DNA of 64,000 nucleotides from positions 55,137 through 119,136 of the forward strand of contig DGWK01000019.1 of assembly GCA_002395235.1 (NCBI GenBank), in the 5' to 3' direction. The notes beneath the pieces are model-generated. The model worked only from the letters and a program-made list of their open reading frames with translations, ran no database searches and was not told where the DNA came from. The position numbers and the translations under genes are program-made. This document shows positions 51,309-60,295 of this stretch, in pieces (the stretch's first letter is position 1; each line of letters begins with the position of its first letter). Source of the stretch: Lachnospiraceae bacterium UBA4260 (GTDB lineage: Bacteria; Bacillota; Clostridia; Lachnospirales; Lachnospiraceae).

Positions 51309-52351
51309 TGGCGGACAAGAATTGGAAAGACCAGTTCAAAGAACATTGGGAAGGTAGTGAAAAAGCACTTCAAGCGCAGGTCGAAAGAGCCGAAAGACAG
51401 GCAAAGAAAAATCTGCTGAACGCAATGGAAGCGGAAGCGAAGCGCCTTGAACAGCAGATTGAAGGATACTATAAGAAATACGCTGACAAGGATGGCATTA
51501 TTGAATACCGGAAACTCATGATTGGCGCGGATGCGGCGACTCGAAAGCAGATTTTTGAGGATTGGGAAGGTTTTTCTGAGATGCATCCTGAATATGCGCA
51601 CCTGACACCTGCCCGCGAGAGCATATATCGGCTGAACAGGTTACAGGCGGAACAGGAACAAATCCGATTGGCGATGGCGGAATACGGTATCAAAGATACG
51701 GAAAGAGTCCTGAAATATGTGGGAAAAACGGCGGAGCAGTCGTTTACTGCGTATTGCAATGCTCTCGGGCAGCAGGGAAGGCTGGGCGTATATAATCCAC
51801 ATATTGTCGTGCATTTCAAACCGGTCGACGCCATGGAGAGTCATGAGATTTTGGATGAACTTGCGGCGATGATGGCACGAGGCGACAAGACCGTAACGCT
51901 TCCTACGGACATTCCGGGAAAAATCTTAGAGTCCAAGATGAAACTTGCGGATTACATGAACACCAACATGGTGAACGCGTTCGCGCGCGGCGATAGCACG
52001 GAGCGTATTGTTCGCGATATGTTGACCAAATTCAAAGGCTTCACTAAAACCGACTTGACCCGGCTGACGTATACAGAAAACACAAGGGTGATGGCGGAGA
52101 CAAGCGCGTGCCTGAATGAACTTTCGGGCGTGACGGAATATAAGTTCTCGACATACAACGATAGTCTCGTTTGTCCAATTTGCATGGCTTTGCAGGACGC
52201 GGGTCCCTTCAAGTACAAGGATAGGGTCCCGGGGGAAAATTTCCCGCCGATGCACCCATGGTGTCGCTGTACCGTGACGCCGGTGACAGGAAGTTTCGAT
52301 GATTTCATGGACTCGCAGCTAGGAAAATATCTGAAAGGTTTCAAGTCATGA
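51308..52351 (+). CDS. Head morphogenesis protein, SPP1 gp7/MuF-type
   Basis: This 347-residue protein has the MuF-type C-terminal signature RLTYTENTRVMAETSACLN, with VCPICMALQ and PPMHPWCRC (Cys and His that may bind zinc). It links portal and head interior in SPP1-like phages and may be ejected with DNA. A helical N-terminal half precedes it. Confidence 0.88.
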   Translation: MADKNWKDQFKEHWEGSEKALQAQVERAERQAKKNLLNAMEAEAKRLEQQIEGYYKKYADKDGIIEYRKLMIGADAATRKQIFEDWEGFSEMHPEYAHLTPARESIYRLNRLQAEQEQIRLAMAEYGIKDTERVLKYVGKTAEQSFTAYCNALGQQGRLGVYNPHIVVHFKPVDAMESHEILDELAAMMARGDKTVTLPTDIPGKILESKMKLADYMNTNMVNAFARGDSTERIVRDMLTKFKGFTKTDLTRLTYTENTRVMAETSACLNELSGVTEYKFSTYNDSLVCPICMALQDAGPFKYKDRVPGENFPPMHPWCRCTVTPVTGSFDDFMDSQLGKYLKGFKS

Positions 52352-52629
52352 GGAAAGTAATTTTCGTATCCGGGCGATACTGCCCGCGATGTAAGTATGT
52401 GGAAAATGCGGTCTTAGATGTATTACCAAAGTATATGAAAAATTCCATTGAGAAAAGGGTAGCAGAGGATGACCCGGCATGGTGCGGAGCGCACAGAGTC
52501 AGGCACGTTCCGGTCTTCATTTTCGAGGAAGACGGGAAGGAAGTTCACCGCTTTGTTGGCAAAGAACCGAAACCCGAGGAAATCTGCATGTGGCTTGACA
52601 ATGTGAAAGACATTGAGGAACCGACATGA
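52348..52629 (+). CDS. Thioredoxin/glutaredoxin-like protein
   Basis: This 93-residue thioredoxin-fold protein has the redox motif CPRC near residue 12 and the cis-proline motif HVPVFIF. It overlaps the head gene by 4 bases (ATGA). Such a protein within a head module is unusual. It may control disulfides in the Cys-containing head morphogenesis protein or serve nucleotide metabolism. Confidence 0.75.
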   Translation: MRKVIFVSGRYCPRCKYVENAVLDVLPKYMKNSIEKRVAEDDPAWCGAHRVRHVPVFIFEEDGKEVHRFVGKEPKPEEICMWLDNVKDIEEPT

Positions 52630-52760
52630 TACCAATTCAGACGACGCACATGGATAACGGCGTGAAGATGGCATACGAAATGCTAGTCTATGTGGGATAT
52701 GATTTCACAAAACTAGAGAGCGAAGAGATGGAGAAAGAAAATGATAAAGATTTCAATTGA
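52626..52760 (+). CDS. Small 44-residue phage protein
   Basis: ATG 52626 overlaps the previous stop and the frame runs 44 residues (MIPIQTTHMDNGVKMAYEML...). It overlaps the start of the Prp gene by 20 bases. The tight chain of overlaps supports it as a gene, but no family is recognised. Confidence 0.5.
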   Translation: MIPIQTTHMDNGVKMAYEMLVYVGYDFTKLESEEMEKENDKDFN

Positions 52761-53088
52761 AGATGACAAACTGATTATCCGAGGACATTCCTCAGCAGAG
52801 GACAAAGACCATGAGGTCATCTGCGCGGCGGTCAGCGCAACGGCACAGATGTTAATGCTGGGACTGCGGCTTGCGGGCGTTCCTGAGGATGCGTTTTCCG
52901 AGCCTGAGGAACACGGCGGCGAAGTCGTAATCGACCTGACGGGCGTTGAGGAAATGGAAAGGTCATGTAGGATTGTCCTGTGCGCGGGGATTTTCCAAAT
53001 GATGTCGATTGCGAACGCTAGACCAAAATCGGTATCCGTTGATATTGATTTTGTGAAATTTTCGAAGTACATGGATTTTTCTTATTGA
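52741..53088 (+). CDS. prp: Prp-type cysteine protease
   Basis: This 115-residue member of the Prp family has the catalytic His16 and Cys28 in GHSSAEDKDHEVICAAVS, 12 residues apart as in Staphylococcus Prp (His22/Cys34). Prp normally trims the N-terminus of ribosomal protein L27 and, in some phages, capsid and scaffold proteins. Here the phage has its own copy, next to its scaffold and capsid genes. Start ATG follows GGAGAAAG. A terminator comes right after. Confidence 0.87.
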   Translation: MIKISIEDDKLIIRGHSSAEDKDHEVICAAVSATAQMLMLGLRLAGVPEDAFSEPEEHGGEVVIDLTGVEEMERSCRIVLCAGIFQMMSIANARPKSVSVDIDFVKFSKYMDFSY

Positions 53089-53092
53089 GATT

Positions 53093-53127
53093 AACCGGAC
53101 GGCGGGTTATACCGCTGCCCGGTTTTT
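53093..53127 (+). terminator. Terminator between prp and the scaffold gene
   Basis: AACCGG...CGGCGG with CCGCTG...CCGGTT (a mismatch and a wobble), followed by TTTTTATAT. Confidence 0.75.
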
Positions 53128-53129
53128 AT

Positions 53130-53205
53130 ATGTCCAGGCGGGGATGACGGTAAAAGCACACGGAGACATGTCCAGGCGGGGACGACGTAAAAAGCACACG
53201 GATAC
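53130..53205. repeat. Two tandem 38-bp repeats
   Basis: Two adjacent 38-bp copies, each starting ATGTCCAGGCGGGG and containing AAAAGCACACGGA, differ at a few bases. They lie between the terminator and the scaffold gene. Confidence 0.85.
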
Positions 53206-53256
53206 AACATTTTTTCACAGCGCGGCGACGCTATAAAACGTGGGAGGAATTAGATT

Positions 53257-53907
53257 ATGAAATTCAAAGTAGCAAAGATGTATGTAAGACAGGCGAAGGC
53301 GGTTCCGGCTTACAAGTTCTCCGTTTTTGATGATGACGGGAATGAAGGCGGCACGGACGGAAACGGCGGCGACGACAAGGGCGCAGAGGACGGCGGCGAC
53401 GGTAACGAGGATGACAAGGACAAACCTAAGTATACCGACGCTGATTTGGACAAAATCATCGGACAGAAGTTCGCGCAGTGGCAAAAGCGTCAGGAAAAGG
53501 CGGTCGACGAGGCGAAAAAACTTGAAAAGATGAGCGCTGACGAAAAGAACGCCAAAAAGTTATCCGAGTTGCAGGCACGTCTTGACGAGATGGAGAAAAA
53601 GGATGCGCAGAGCAAAATGGCGGCGTCTGCCCGTAAGTTATTGCAGGACGAGAACATTGTGGTCGATGATGTTATCGTATCTGCTCTTATCCGCGAGGAT
53701 GCGGAGCACACGAAAGCGGCGGTCGACGCGTTCATTAAGTCCTTCAAGTCTGCCGTTCAGAACGCGGCAAAGATGACCTTTGGACGCAAAGAGAAACCTA
53801 AGACCGGCGGCAATGGCGGAGAGATGACTCGCTCGGATATCATGAAGATTGCAGACCGAGCTGAGCGTCAGAAAGCGATTAAAGCACATCCTGAACTGTT
53901 CCGCTGA
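53257..53907 (+). CDS. Scaffold protein (DUF4355-type)
   Basis: This 216-residue protein has a low-complexity acidic/Gly region near residue 30, a long coiled-coil segment, and a basic C-terminus that would bind capsid. It is placed directly before the major capsid gene, as expected. A motif AYKFSVFDDD starts at residue 18; its YKF.[IV]F core also occurs in the capsid and tail proteins. GGGAGGA precedes the start. Confidence 0.85.
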   Translation: MKFKVAKMYVRQAKAVPAYKFSVFDDDGNEGGTDGNGGDDKGAEDGGDGNEDDKDKPKYTDADLDKIIGQKFAQWQKRQEKAVDEAKKLEKMSADEKNAKKLSELQARLDEMEKKDAQSKMAASARKLLQDENIVVDDVIVSALIREDAEHTKAAVDAFIKSFKSAVQNAAKMTFGRKEKPKTGGNGGEMTRSDIMKIADRAERQKAIKAHPELFR

Positions 53908-53979
53908 GTTTTGTTTTACAAATAATATTTCACACTATACGTAAAGACATTTATCACTATGAAAGGATAGGTAATAAAA

Positions 53980-54885
53980 ATGATGACAAAGAATTATAAG
54001 TTTCTCATTTTCGATGGCGAAACTCCGGCTAATAACACGATTACTACTCAGGACATTGCTCCTGAAATCAGTATCGACAAGGCTTACGGTCTTCGCGATT
54101 CCGTGAGAAAACTCACGGAGGCACTCGGCATTCAGGATGTTCAGCCTCTTTCCGAGGGTACAACGATTAAGATTTACAAGACCGAAAAGGTTAACACACC
54201 TGCACAGGTTGCCGAAGGTGAAGTTGTTGCGCTGACAAAAATCCGCAGAGTCCTTCACCAGACTATCGTTGTAACACTGGAGAAATTCCGCAAGACAACG
54301 ACCGCCGAAGCGATTGCTCGCAGCGGATTTTCCAAGTCTGTCAACGATACTGACGACAAACTGATTTCCGAGATTGGTATCGGCATCAAGAAGGCTTTCT
54401 TCACGATGCTGAAGACCGGCACGGGTACAGCGACAAAGGGCGCGAACCTTCAGGCTGCGTGCGCGCAGCTTTGGGGTGCGCTTCAGACAGGCTTCGAGGA
54501 TGTTGAAGTTGAAGGTCAGACGGTCTTCTTCGTAAACCCCTTGGATGCAGCTAACTACCTCGCGAGCGCGGCTATTACGGTTCAGACCGCTTTCGGTCTG
54601 ACGTATGTGAAAAACTTCCTCGGGATGGGCACACTCATCATCAGCAAAGAAGTTGCGCAGGGCGCACCGATTGCAACCGTATCTGATAACCTCAAGTGCG
54701 CTTGCGTCGGTTCCGGTTCTGAGGTTGCAGATGTTTTCGGATATATCTTTGACGAAACAGGTCTTATCGGAATGAACCATACAATCGCTTCCGATAGGGT
54801 CAGTGTGGATACGAATGTTATCGAGGGGGTCAAATTCTACACAGAAGACCTCGGCAAGGTATACATCGGCTCCATTGGAGCCTGA
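53980..54885 (+). CDS. Major capsid protein
   Basis: This 301-residue protein begins MMTKNYKFLIFDGETPANN. Features such as FFVNPLDAANYLASAA and the C-terminal beta-rich end suit a capsid protein of this size. Translation may begin at the first or second Met. The N-terminal YKFLIFDG is shared with the tail-tube and baseplate proteins. It follows the scaffold gene in an abundant-expression position with a good AGGATAGG site. Confidence 0.85.
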   Translation: MMTKNYKFLIFDGETPANNTITTQDIAPEISIDKAYGLRDSVRKLTEALGIQDVQPLSEGTTIKIYKTEKVNTPAQVAEGEVVALTKIRRVLHQTIVVTLEKFRKTTTAEAIARSGFSKSVNDTDDKLISEIGIGIKKAFFTMLKTGTGTATKGANLQAACAQLWGALQTGFEDVEVEGQTVFFVNPLDAANYLASAAITVQTAFGLTYVKNFLGMGTLIISKEVAQGAPIATVSDNLKCACVGSGSEVADVFGYIFDETGLIGMNHTIASDRVSVDTNVIEGVKFYTEDLGKVYIGSIGA

Positions 54886-54907
54886 CCGGCAGTAACACGA
54901 TTTCAGA

Positions 54908-54940
54908 TGGAGAGGGCATAACAACCCTCTCCATTATTTG
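54908..54940 (+). terminator. Partial terminator after the capsid gene
   Basis: TGGAGAGGG, 8-nt loop, CCCTCTCCA then TTATTTG. The weak T-run suggests partial termination, a common way to make capsid mRNA most abundant. Confidence 0.6.
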
Positions 54941-54957
54941 CAATTTGGAGGCGGACA

Positions 54958-55284
54958 ATGAAAATTCTTGAAAAAGTGCAAGCACGTCTGAAAGATGAAC
55001 CCGCAGACGTTGTTATTCTGAGGGGATATGTCGAGACCATAGTGAACCGCCTCTGTATCCGTCTTGGCGAAAAGGAACTGCCGGAAACCTTCGAGGGAAT
55101 TGCGGTGGACGCGACGGTGAAAATGTACCGTCGAGCATATTACGAGGGTATCGTCTCTGAGGGTTCCGACGGTATCAGCACTTCCTTTGTATCGGACGTT
55201 CTGGCAGAATACGCCGATGAAATCAAAACGTACAGACAGAGTAAGAGCGAAAGCGGCGGCAAGTATAAGGTCTATTTCCTGTGA
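54958..55284 (+). CDS. Head-tail connector (DNA-packaging) protein
   Basis: This 108-residue helical protein in the gp6/gp15-like adaptor position directly after the capsid gene starts MKILEKVQARLKDEPADVV. The family forms the ring attached under the portal. The assignment is mainly from size, position and helical make-up. Confidence 0.7.
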   Translation: MKILEKVQARLKDEPADVVILRGYVETIVNRLCIRLGEKELPETFEGIAVDATVKMYRRAYYEGIVSEGSDGISTSFVSDVLAEYADEIKTYRQSKSESGGKYKVYFL

Positions 55285-55296
55285 GGGGGTGTTCAT

Positions 55297-55638
55297 ATGA
55301 TATGGAAAAGGGCACGACTCTTGCGGGAGAAGACGGTATCCGATGAACTGAATGACTCCATTGGAAACGGAGAGTTTGAGACGTTGCGCAAAGTCGAAGC
55401 ACGAATTGCGCCGTGGAGCATTGAAGAACAGCAAATTTATGGCGCGACGGTAACGGAGAGCGAAGTCAAAGTCCTGCTGAAAATGCCGAGAAAAATGTAT
55501 CCCAAAACCGCAACGCATATCAGAATTGAAGCGGATACGTCAGATGCTCTGGCAGTTAATCAGCCCATGGAAATATTGAGCGTGGCGCAGAGAGGCACAC
55601 GGTTTGTCGCTATCCGATGCAGGGGGTGGAAGACGTGA
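55297..55638 (+). CDS. Head closure protein
   Basis: This 113-residue beta-rich protein is in the position of SPP1 gp16-type head-closure (stopper) proteins. Its end overlaps the next gene by 4 bases (GTGA). Confidence 0.65.
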   Translation: MIWKRARLLREKTVSDELNDSIGNGEFETLRKVEARIAPWSIEEQQIYGATVTESEVKVLLKMPRKMYPKTATHIRIEADTSDALAVNQPMEILSVAQRGTRFVAIRCRGWKT

Positions 55639-56036
55639 GACTGGAAATTAAATTAGAAGGCGATGCCAAAGTGCGTGGAGCGTTCAAGAAACTTCAGGAT
55701 TTGGGCGGTATCAAAGACCTTTGCGTGAGACAGGCACAGATGATGGAAGAACGCGGTAAGGCGGCATTAGGGACGCCGGGCGCAACGCCTCGAAAGACGG
55801 GCGACCTGAGAAAATCCCTGATGACGGACACTCAGATGCAGGACGGAGCGGCGGTCGGATATACAATGGAATATGCACCCCATGTAAATTATGGCCATCG
55901 CACGAGGGGTGGAAAAGGATACGTGGAAGGTCAGCATTTCATGGAAGCGAACATGAAGGAACAGGCGCCGATTTTCGAACAGGAAACGAAGGAATATTTA
56001 CAGCGGTTCATAGACGCGGCGACGCAGGGAGGATGA
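55635..56036 (+). CDS. HK97 gp10-like tail component
   Basis: The start GTG 55635 is coupled to the preceding stop; GGGGTGGA lies upstream. The 133-residue protein carries the gp10 family patterns ALGTPGATPRKTGDLRKSL and YAPHVNYGHRTRGGKGYV. This group bridges connector and tail. Confidence 0.85.
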   Translation: MRLEIKLEGDAKVRGAFKKLQDLGGIKDLCVRQAQMMEERGKAALGTPGATPRKTGDLRKSLMTDTQMQDGAAVGYTMEYAPHVNYGHRTRGGKGYVEGQHFMEANMKEQAPIFEQETKEYLQRFIDAATQGG

Positions 56037-56037
56037 C

Positions 56038-56448
56038 ATGTTGAAACGAATGAACCTGACGGATTTGTTTAAGTCAGTCAGAACACAAATTCAGGACAAA
56101 ACCGGAATGAAATGCTACGACGCAATTCCTGACAACGCTCCGTCCCCGTTCTATTACATGGAACTTTCCGGGAATTCTCCGTCGGATACGAAAACGATGT
56201 TCGTTCAACGATACAGTATCGACATACATATCATTGCGGAGCCGACGCCTTCGAGTGTTCCGACGTATAAGTATATCCAGATGCTCGAAGAGGCGCTGAC
56301 AGAGGATATCAAAATCCCTTGCGAGTTCATTCTGGTACGTCAGGACGAAACGGGCATAAAGACGATATACAACGAGGAAACCGGCGAAAAGCATTCAGTC
56401 GTCGGCTTCGATTTTCTAGTAGCATACGGTTTCAAATTCAAAATATGA
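56038..56448 (+). CDS. Tail terminator/completion protein (gp17/DUF3168-type)
   Basis: This 136-residue protein in the tail-completion position has alternating strands (QRYSIDIHIIAE; FDFLVAYGFKFKI) like other siphovirus tail terminators. GGGAGG precedes the start. Assignment rests on position, size and general pattern. Confidence 0.7.
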   Translation: MLKRMNLTDLFKSVRTQIQDKTGMKCYDAIPDNAPSPFYYMELSGNSPSDTKTMFVQRYSIDIHIIAEPTPSSVPTYKYIQMLEEALTEDIKIPCEFILVRQDETGIKTIYNEETGEKHSVVGFDFLVAYGFKFKI

Positions 56449-56465
56449 TGAAAGGAAAAGGAAAA

Positions 56466-57005
56466 ATGAAAGATTACAAATTTCTGATTTTCGACGGGAC
56501 TGCGTTCGACAAAGGCGCGTACTGCGACTTCGATACCGCCGCATCCGTTCTTGCAGGTAAAGATATTTTACTTGCGGTTTGGAATTCCGACGGAAGCAAG
56601 ATGCTTGCGATTTCCGGGCAGCAGAACCTGACGATTAACAGGTCTGCGGAAACTATTGAAATCAATAGCAAAATCGTTGAAGGACAGGACGCGGACTCTT
56701 CGGGTTGGAAGGATTCCGTGATGGGACTCAAGGAATGGTCTATTGACCTTGACTCTCTGTGGGTTCCGACAAGCGACTCTCACAAAGCACTCGCGAATGC
56801 GTTCGACGGCGGTAACCCGATTTGCGTGAAGGTATACAACGCGAAGACAAAGAAAGGTCTGTTTGCAGGCCTTGGCATCATCACTGATTTCCCGGTCGAA
56901 GCGCCCTATGATGATAGTGTGACGACATCCATTAGCATTCAGGGTAAAGGCAGGCTGATGGACCTGACAATTCATACGATTGATACAGATACGATGCCGG
57001 AGTGA
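56466..57005 (+). CDS. Major tail (tube) protein
   Basis: The start ATG 56466 follows AAAGGAAAAGG, giving 179 residues from MKDYKFLIFDGTAFDKG. The strand-rich pattern with TVNRSAETIEI-like segments fits tail-tube proteins; placed right before the tail chaperones. The N-terminal YKFLIFDG is shared with the capsid protein. A strong terminator follows, as usual after an abundant product. Confidence 0.82.
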   Translation: MKDYKFLIFDGTAFDKGAYCDFDTAASVLAGKDILLAVWNSDGSKMLAISGQQNLTINRSAETIEINSKIVEGQDADSSGWKDSVMGLKEWSIDLDSLWVPTSDSHKALANAFDGGNPICVKVYNAKTKKGLFAGLGIITDFPVEAPYDDSVTTSISIQGKGRLMDLTIHTIDTDTMPE

Positions 57006-57051
57006 GTAAGCGGCCTGGTTAGTGGGGGAAAAATTACATAACGAAAAACAG

Positions 57052-57090
57052 AGCGGGGACAAATTACATATTTTGTTCCCGCTTATTTTT
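57052..57090 (+). terminator. Terminator after the major tail gene
   Basis: AGCGGGGACAAA, 8-nt loop, TTTGTTCCCGCT (one G-U), then TATTTTT. Confidence 0.85.
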
Positions 57091-57171
57091 GCATATCACA
57101 GTATGTCACATACTTTACATGCCTGAATGGCTGGTATGTCATATATCAGAATTACGAGAATGGGAGAAATT

Positions 57172-57483
57172 ATGTTTGAAGTAAATGGTAAATCATACAA
57201 ACTGCACTACACCGAGGGACGCCTTGAACTGATTGAAAACAAAATAGGAAAGTCGGTCGTATCCGATTTTATTAAATCCGACGGCGCACTGCCGATTGCG
57301 ACGATTAAATCGCACTTCGCTTTTGCGTTGGTGGCGGAGGATGACCCGGACGTGTTTGTAAAGCCTAAAGACGGTATGGCGGTAGCGTCTGCATATCTGC
57401 GCGAGCACGGATATGCGGCGGCATGTGACCTGATTGCGACAAGTCTCGAGGCTGACATGGGTTTTCTGTTCCGCGCGAACTGA
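57172..57483 (+). CDS. Tail assembly chaperone (gpG-type)
   Basis: This 103-residue protein in the lambda gpG position starts MFEVNGKSYKLHYTEGRLEL after GGGAG. Near its 3' end lies the heptamer G-GGT-TTT (57459-57465), which suits a -1 slip into an overlapping frame. It binds the tape measure during tail assembly. Confidence 0.85.
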   Translation: MFEVNGKSYKLHYTEGRLELIENKIGKSVVSDFIKSDGALPIATIKSHFAFALVAEDDPDVFVKPKDGMAVASAYLREHGYAAACDLIATSLEADMGFLFRAN

Positions 57484-57926
57484 TACAGTTTCAATACTTT
57501 AAATCGGATAAGCGCGGTAATACAGAAAAGCAAAAAGAGAGAGAAAAATTTCACAGGGAGATTGATTTTGCATGGTACGCGGTCAATCTGGGGTACAGTA
57601 AAGCGGACTATGAGGCGTTGACGCCCAAAGAGCGGATGTTTATCCGAAAGGCGTTTGAGGACGCAACGGTTTTCCGGTCGACAATTATCAGAGATGCGGT
57701 TTTGAACGCGGAGTACAACGTCAACAGAAAGAAATCAAAACCGTTCCGCAAGTTGTGGACAAAAATTCAGAGCCTGACTAAGGGCGAAAAAGCAAAGAAG
57801 CAGAACGACCTGAAAATTATCAAAGAGATTGAGGAGAAAGAGACCGGTTGGGTTCGCAGGTTGTATGAAGTTAATGGCTATATAAAGAAAAAGAGTGAGG
57901 GCGCAAAGGGAGAGAAAAATAACTAA
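57465..57926 (+). CDS. Tail assembly chaperone extension (gpGT by -1 frameshift)
   Basis: The frame is open from 57456 only, a stop being at 57453-57455, and runs 153 codons from the slip point at 57465. It has no good start near its beginning; a TTG at 57618 has no site. A -1 shift on GGGTTTT would join residues 1-98 of the upstream chaperone to this extension, giving about 251 residues. The content is helical and basic (SKPFRKLWTKIQSLTKGEKA), like gpT. Confidence 0.82.
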   Translation, partial: SVPRELIQFQYFKSDKRGNTEKQKEREKFHREIDFAWYAVNLGYSKADYEALTPKERMFIRKAFEDATVFRSTIIRDAVLNAEYNVNRKKSKPFRKLWTKIQSLTKGEKAKKQNDLKIIKEIEEKETGWVRRLYEVNGYIKKKSEGAKGEKNN

Positions 57927-57943
57927 GAAGGGAGGGGGAAAAC

Positions 57944-60292
57944 ATGGCTGACATGACACTGGGCGTCCTGATTACGGCGGATGCGTCTGAACTTGAACAG
58001 GAAAGTAAAAAAGCGGAAAGCGCTGTACAGGACATGGCGGATGAAGCGGAGTCTTCCTCAGGTAAAACCCAGAGCGCGATGGAAGCGCAGGGAAGCGCGG
58101 CAGAGTCTTTTGCGGGACGCCTGAAAGATGCTATGGCTTCCGGTATCAGTTCAGTCGGCAGTTTTGCCAGTGCGGTCGGGCAGGCAATGCAGGAAGCAGG
58201 CGGAAAGATTCACGATGCAGGTGGAAAGATTCAGAACGCCGGTAAAGAAATGTCTGTGGGCGTGACTGCACCGCTGGTCGGAGTATATAAAGCGTCGGAG
58301 AAGGCGTTCAACGAAGTAGACGCAGGCATGGATGCGGTCGTAACGAAAACCGGAGCGACAGGCGATGCGCTCGAAGCGCTTCAGGATGTAATGAAGAACG
58401 TGGCGACGTCGATTCCTACGGATTTTGAAACGGCAGGAAATGCGGTCGGTGAAGTGAATACCCGTTTTGGTCTTACGGGCGATGCGCTCGAAGAACTGTC
58501 AGGGAAGTTCGTCATGTTTGGACAGTTGAACGAGACGGACGTTCCTAATGCGGTCGACAAGACGCAGCAGATATTATCCGCTTTCGGATTGACGGCAGAC
58601 GACGCAGGCGGGATGTTGGATACCCTTAATGATGTATCACAGAGAACTGGCGTCAGTGTTGATGAACTGATGGCTTCCACGCAGGCAAACGCGACGGCGT
58701 TCAAGGAACTGGGATTTGGAGCGGCGGATACGATTAACTTCCTCGGACAGTTGGATGTATCAGGCGCGGATTCGCAGGCGGTTTTAGCAGGTCTGAAAAA
58801 AGCCATGCAAAACGCGGCGAAAGAAGGAAAGCCCATGTCCTCTGCATTGGAAGACGTTCAAAACAGGATTATGAACGCGAAAGACAGTTCCGAAGCGACG
58901 ACTGAAGCAATGAAGTTGTTTGGCGCAAAAGCGGGCCCGGCGATAGCGCAGGCGGTTCGAGAAGGAAAGTTATCCTTTGACGATTTGGGCAGAATGCTGA
59001 GTGATGCTGAAGGCAATATCGAAACGACATTTGAAAACACTCAGGACGCGGCGGATGAGTGGAAACTGGAAATGAATAAATTGAAGGTTCCGCTTTCAGA
59101 CCTTAGTGAGGCGATACAGGGCAATTTGACACCGTACATTGAATTGGCGGCGACGAAAATCAGTGATTTGACGACGTGGTTCAATAGCCTGAGCCCGGGG
59201 ATGAAGGATTTGATAATCAAGATAGCGCTGATAGCGGCGGCGATTGGGCCTGCATTGGTCATTATCGGTTCCATTGTTGGCGTTATTGGAACTATTGTTT
59301 CTGCGATTGGTACGGTAATCAGCGTGATTGGTACGGTTCTTTCCGTGGTCGGAACAGTCGTCGCGGCGGTATCTGCACCGGTTCTGATAATAGTCGGGCT
59401 GATTGCGGCATTGGTTGCGGTGTTTATTTATCTGTGGAACACAAATGAGGAATTCCGTAATGCAGTTATCGGCATATGGGAAGCGATTGTGTCGTTCTTC
59501 ACTGGCGTCATTGAGACGATAAAAGGTATCTTCAATGCGGTTAAAGATTTCCTGTTTGGTATTTGGGAGAATATCAAAGACGATGCGAAGGCGGCATGGG
59601 AATTGTTCAAGGCGATTGTCCTCGGTCCTGTCCTGCTGCTTTGCGATTTGGTTACAGGCGATTTCGACAAGTTGAAGGAAGACGCGGCAAAGATATGGGA
59701 AACGATTAAAGAAAGCGGTGGAAAACTGTGGGAGGATTTCAAGAATTTCGTGGTCGAAACGGCGACGAGTCTGTACGAAGGGGTACAGGAAAAGATTTCT
59801 GAAATACCTGGCATTGTCGAGGAAGGGTTCAACGCGGCAATTGATTTTATCACGTCTCTGCCGGGACAGGCATTCCAGTGGGGTTCCGATATTATCAGCA
59901 GTATCGCAGACGGTATCAGGGACGGAATTGGATGGGTTCAGGACGCGGCGGCTTCGGTAGCGGAGTCTATTAGAGGGTTCCTTCACTTCTCTGAGCCGGA
60001 TGTGGGCCCTCTGTCTGATTTCCATACATACATGCCGGATATGATGAAAGGTCTTGCGGACGGAATGCGGAAAAACCTTCCTACGCTCAGAGCGGGCGTG
60101 GAACTGGTCGCGGGCGAAATGACCGGCATTGTTCCGGGAACAGGCGCGGCATATGCATACGCAGGCGGCGGCAGTGTTAGTAATCTCGGTGGTGTGACCA
60201 TTCAGGTCTATGGCGCCGAAGGACAGAACGAAGAAACGATTGCTGACAGAGTGATGGCAAAGATTATGGAGTTAGTTGAGTTGGAGGGCTGA
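57944..60292 (+). CDS. Tape measure protein
   Basis: This 782-residue protein has the N-terminal pattern TLGVLITADASELEQESKKA, helical repeats and a TP901-like central region. A hydrophobic stretch of several membrane-type helices lies around residues 420-510 (VIIGSIVGVIGTIVSAIGTV), then a C-terminal helical part. It sets tail length and aids DNA injection. GGAGGGGG precedes the ATG. The length suggests a medium tail, roughly 0.15 nm per residue by the usual rule. Confidence 0.93.
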   Translation: MADMTLGVLITADASELEQESKKAESAVQDMADEAESSSGKTQSAMEAQGSAAESFAGRLKDAMASGISSVGSFASAVGQAMQEAGGKIHDAGGKIQNAGKEMSVGVTAPLVGVYKASEKAFNEVDAGMDAVVTKTGATGDALEALQDVMKNVATSIPTDFETAGNAVGEVNTRFGLTGDALEELSGKFVMFGQLNETDVPNAVDKTQQILSAFGLTADDAGGMLDTLNDVSQRTGVSVDELMASTQANATAFKELGFGAADTINFLGQLDVSGADSQAVLAGLKKAMQNAAKEGKPMSSALEDVQNRIMNAKDSSEATTEAMKLFGAKAGPAIAQAVREGKLSFDDLGRMLSDAEGNIETTFENTQDAADEWKLEMNKLKVPLSDLSEAIQGNLTPYIELAATKISDLTTWFNSLSPGMKDLIIKIALIAAAIGPALVIIGSIVGVIGTIVSAIGTVISVIGTVLSVVGTVVAAVSAPVLIIVGLIAALVAVFIYLWNTNEEFRNAVIGIWEAIVSFFTGVIETIKGIFNAVKDFLFGIWENIKDDAKAAWELFKAIVLGPVLLLCDLVTGDFDKLKEDAAKIWETIKESGGKLWEDFKNFVVETATSLYEGVQEKISEIPGIVEEGFNAAIDFITSLPGQAFQWGSDIISSIADGIRDGIGWVQDAAASVAESIRGFLHFSEPDVGPLSDFHTYMPDMMKGLADGMRKNLPTLRAGVELVAGEMTGIVPGTGAAYAYAGGGSVSNLGGVTIQVYGAEGQNEETIADRVMAKIMELVELEG

Positions 60293-60295
60293 TGC

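Noticed and set aside
59096..60025. 309-codon minus-strand frame opposite the tape measure gene
   Set aside because: Shadow of a certain gene; Arg/Asn-rich with no recognisable domain.
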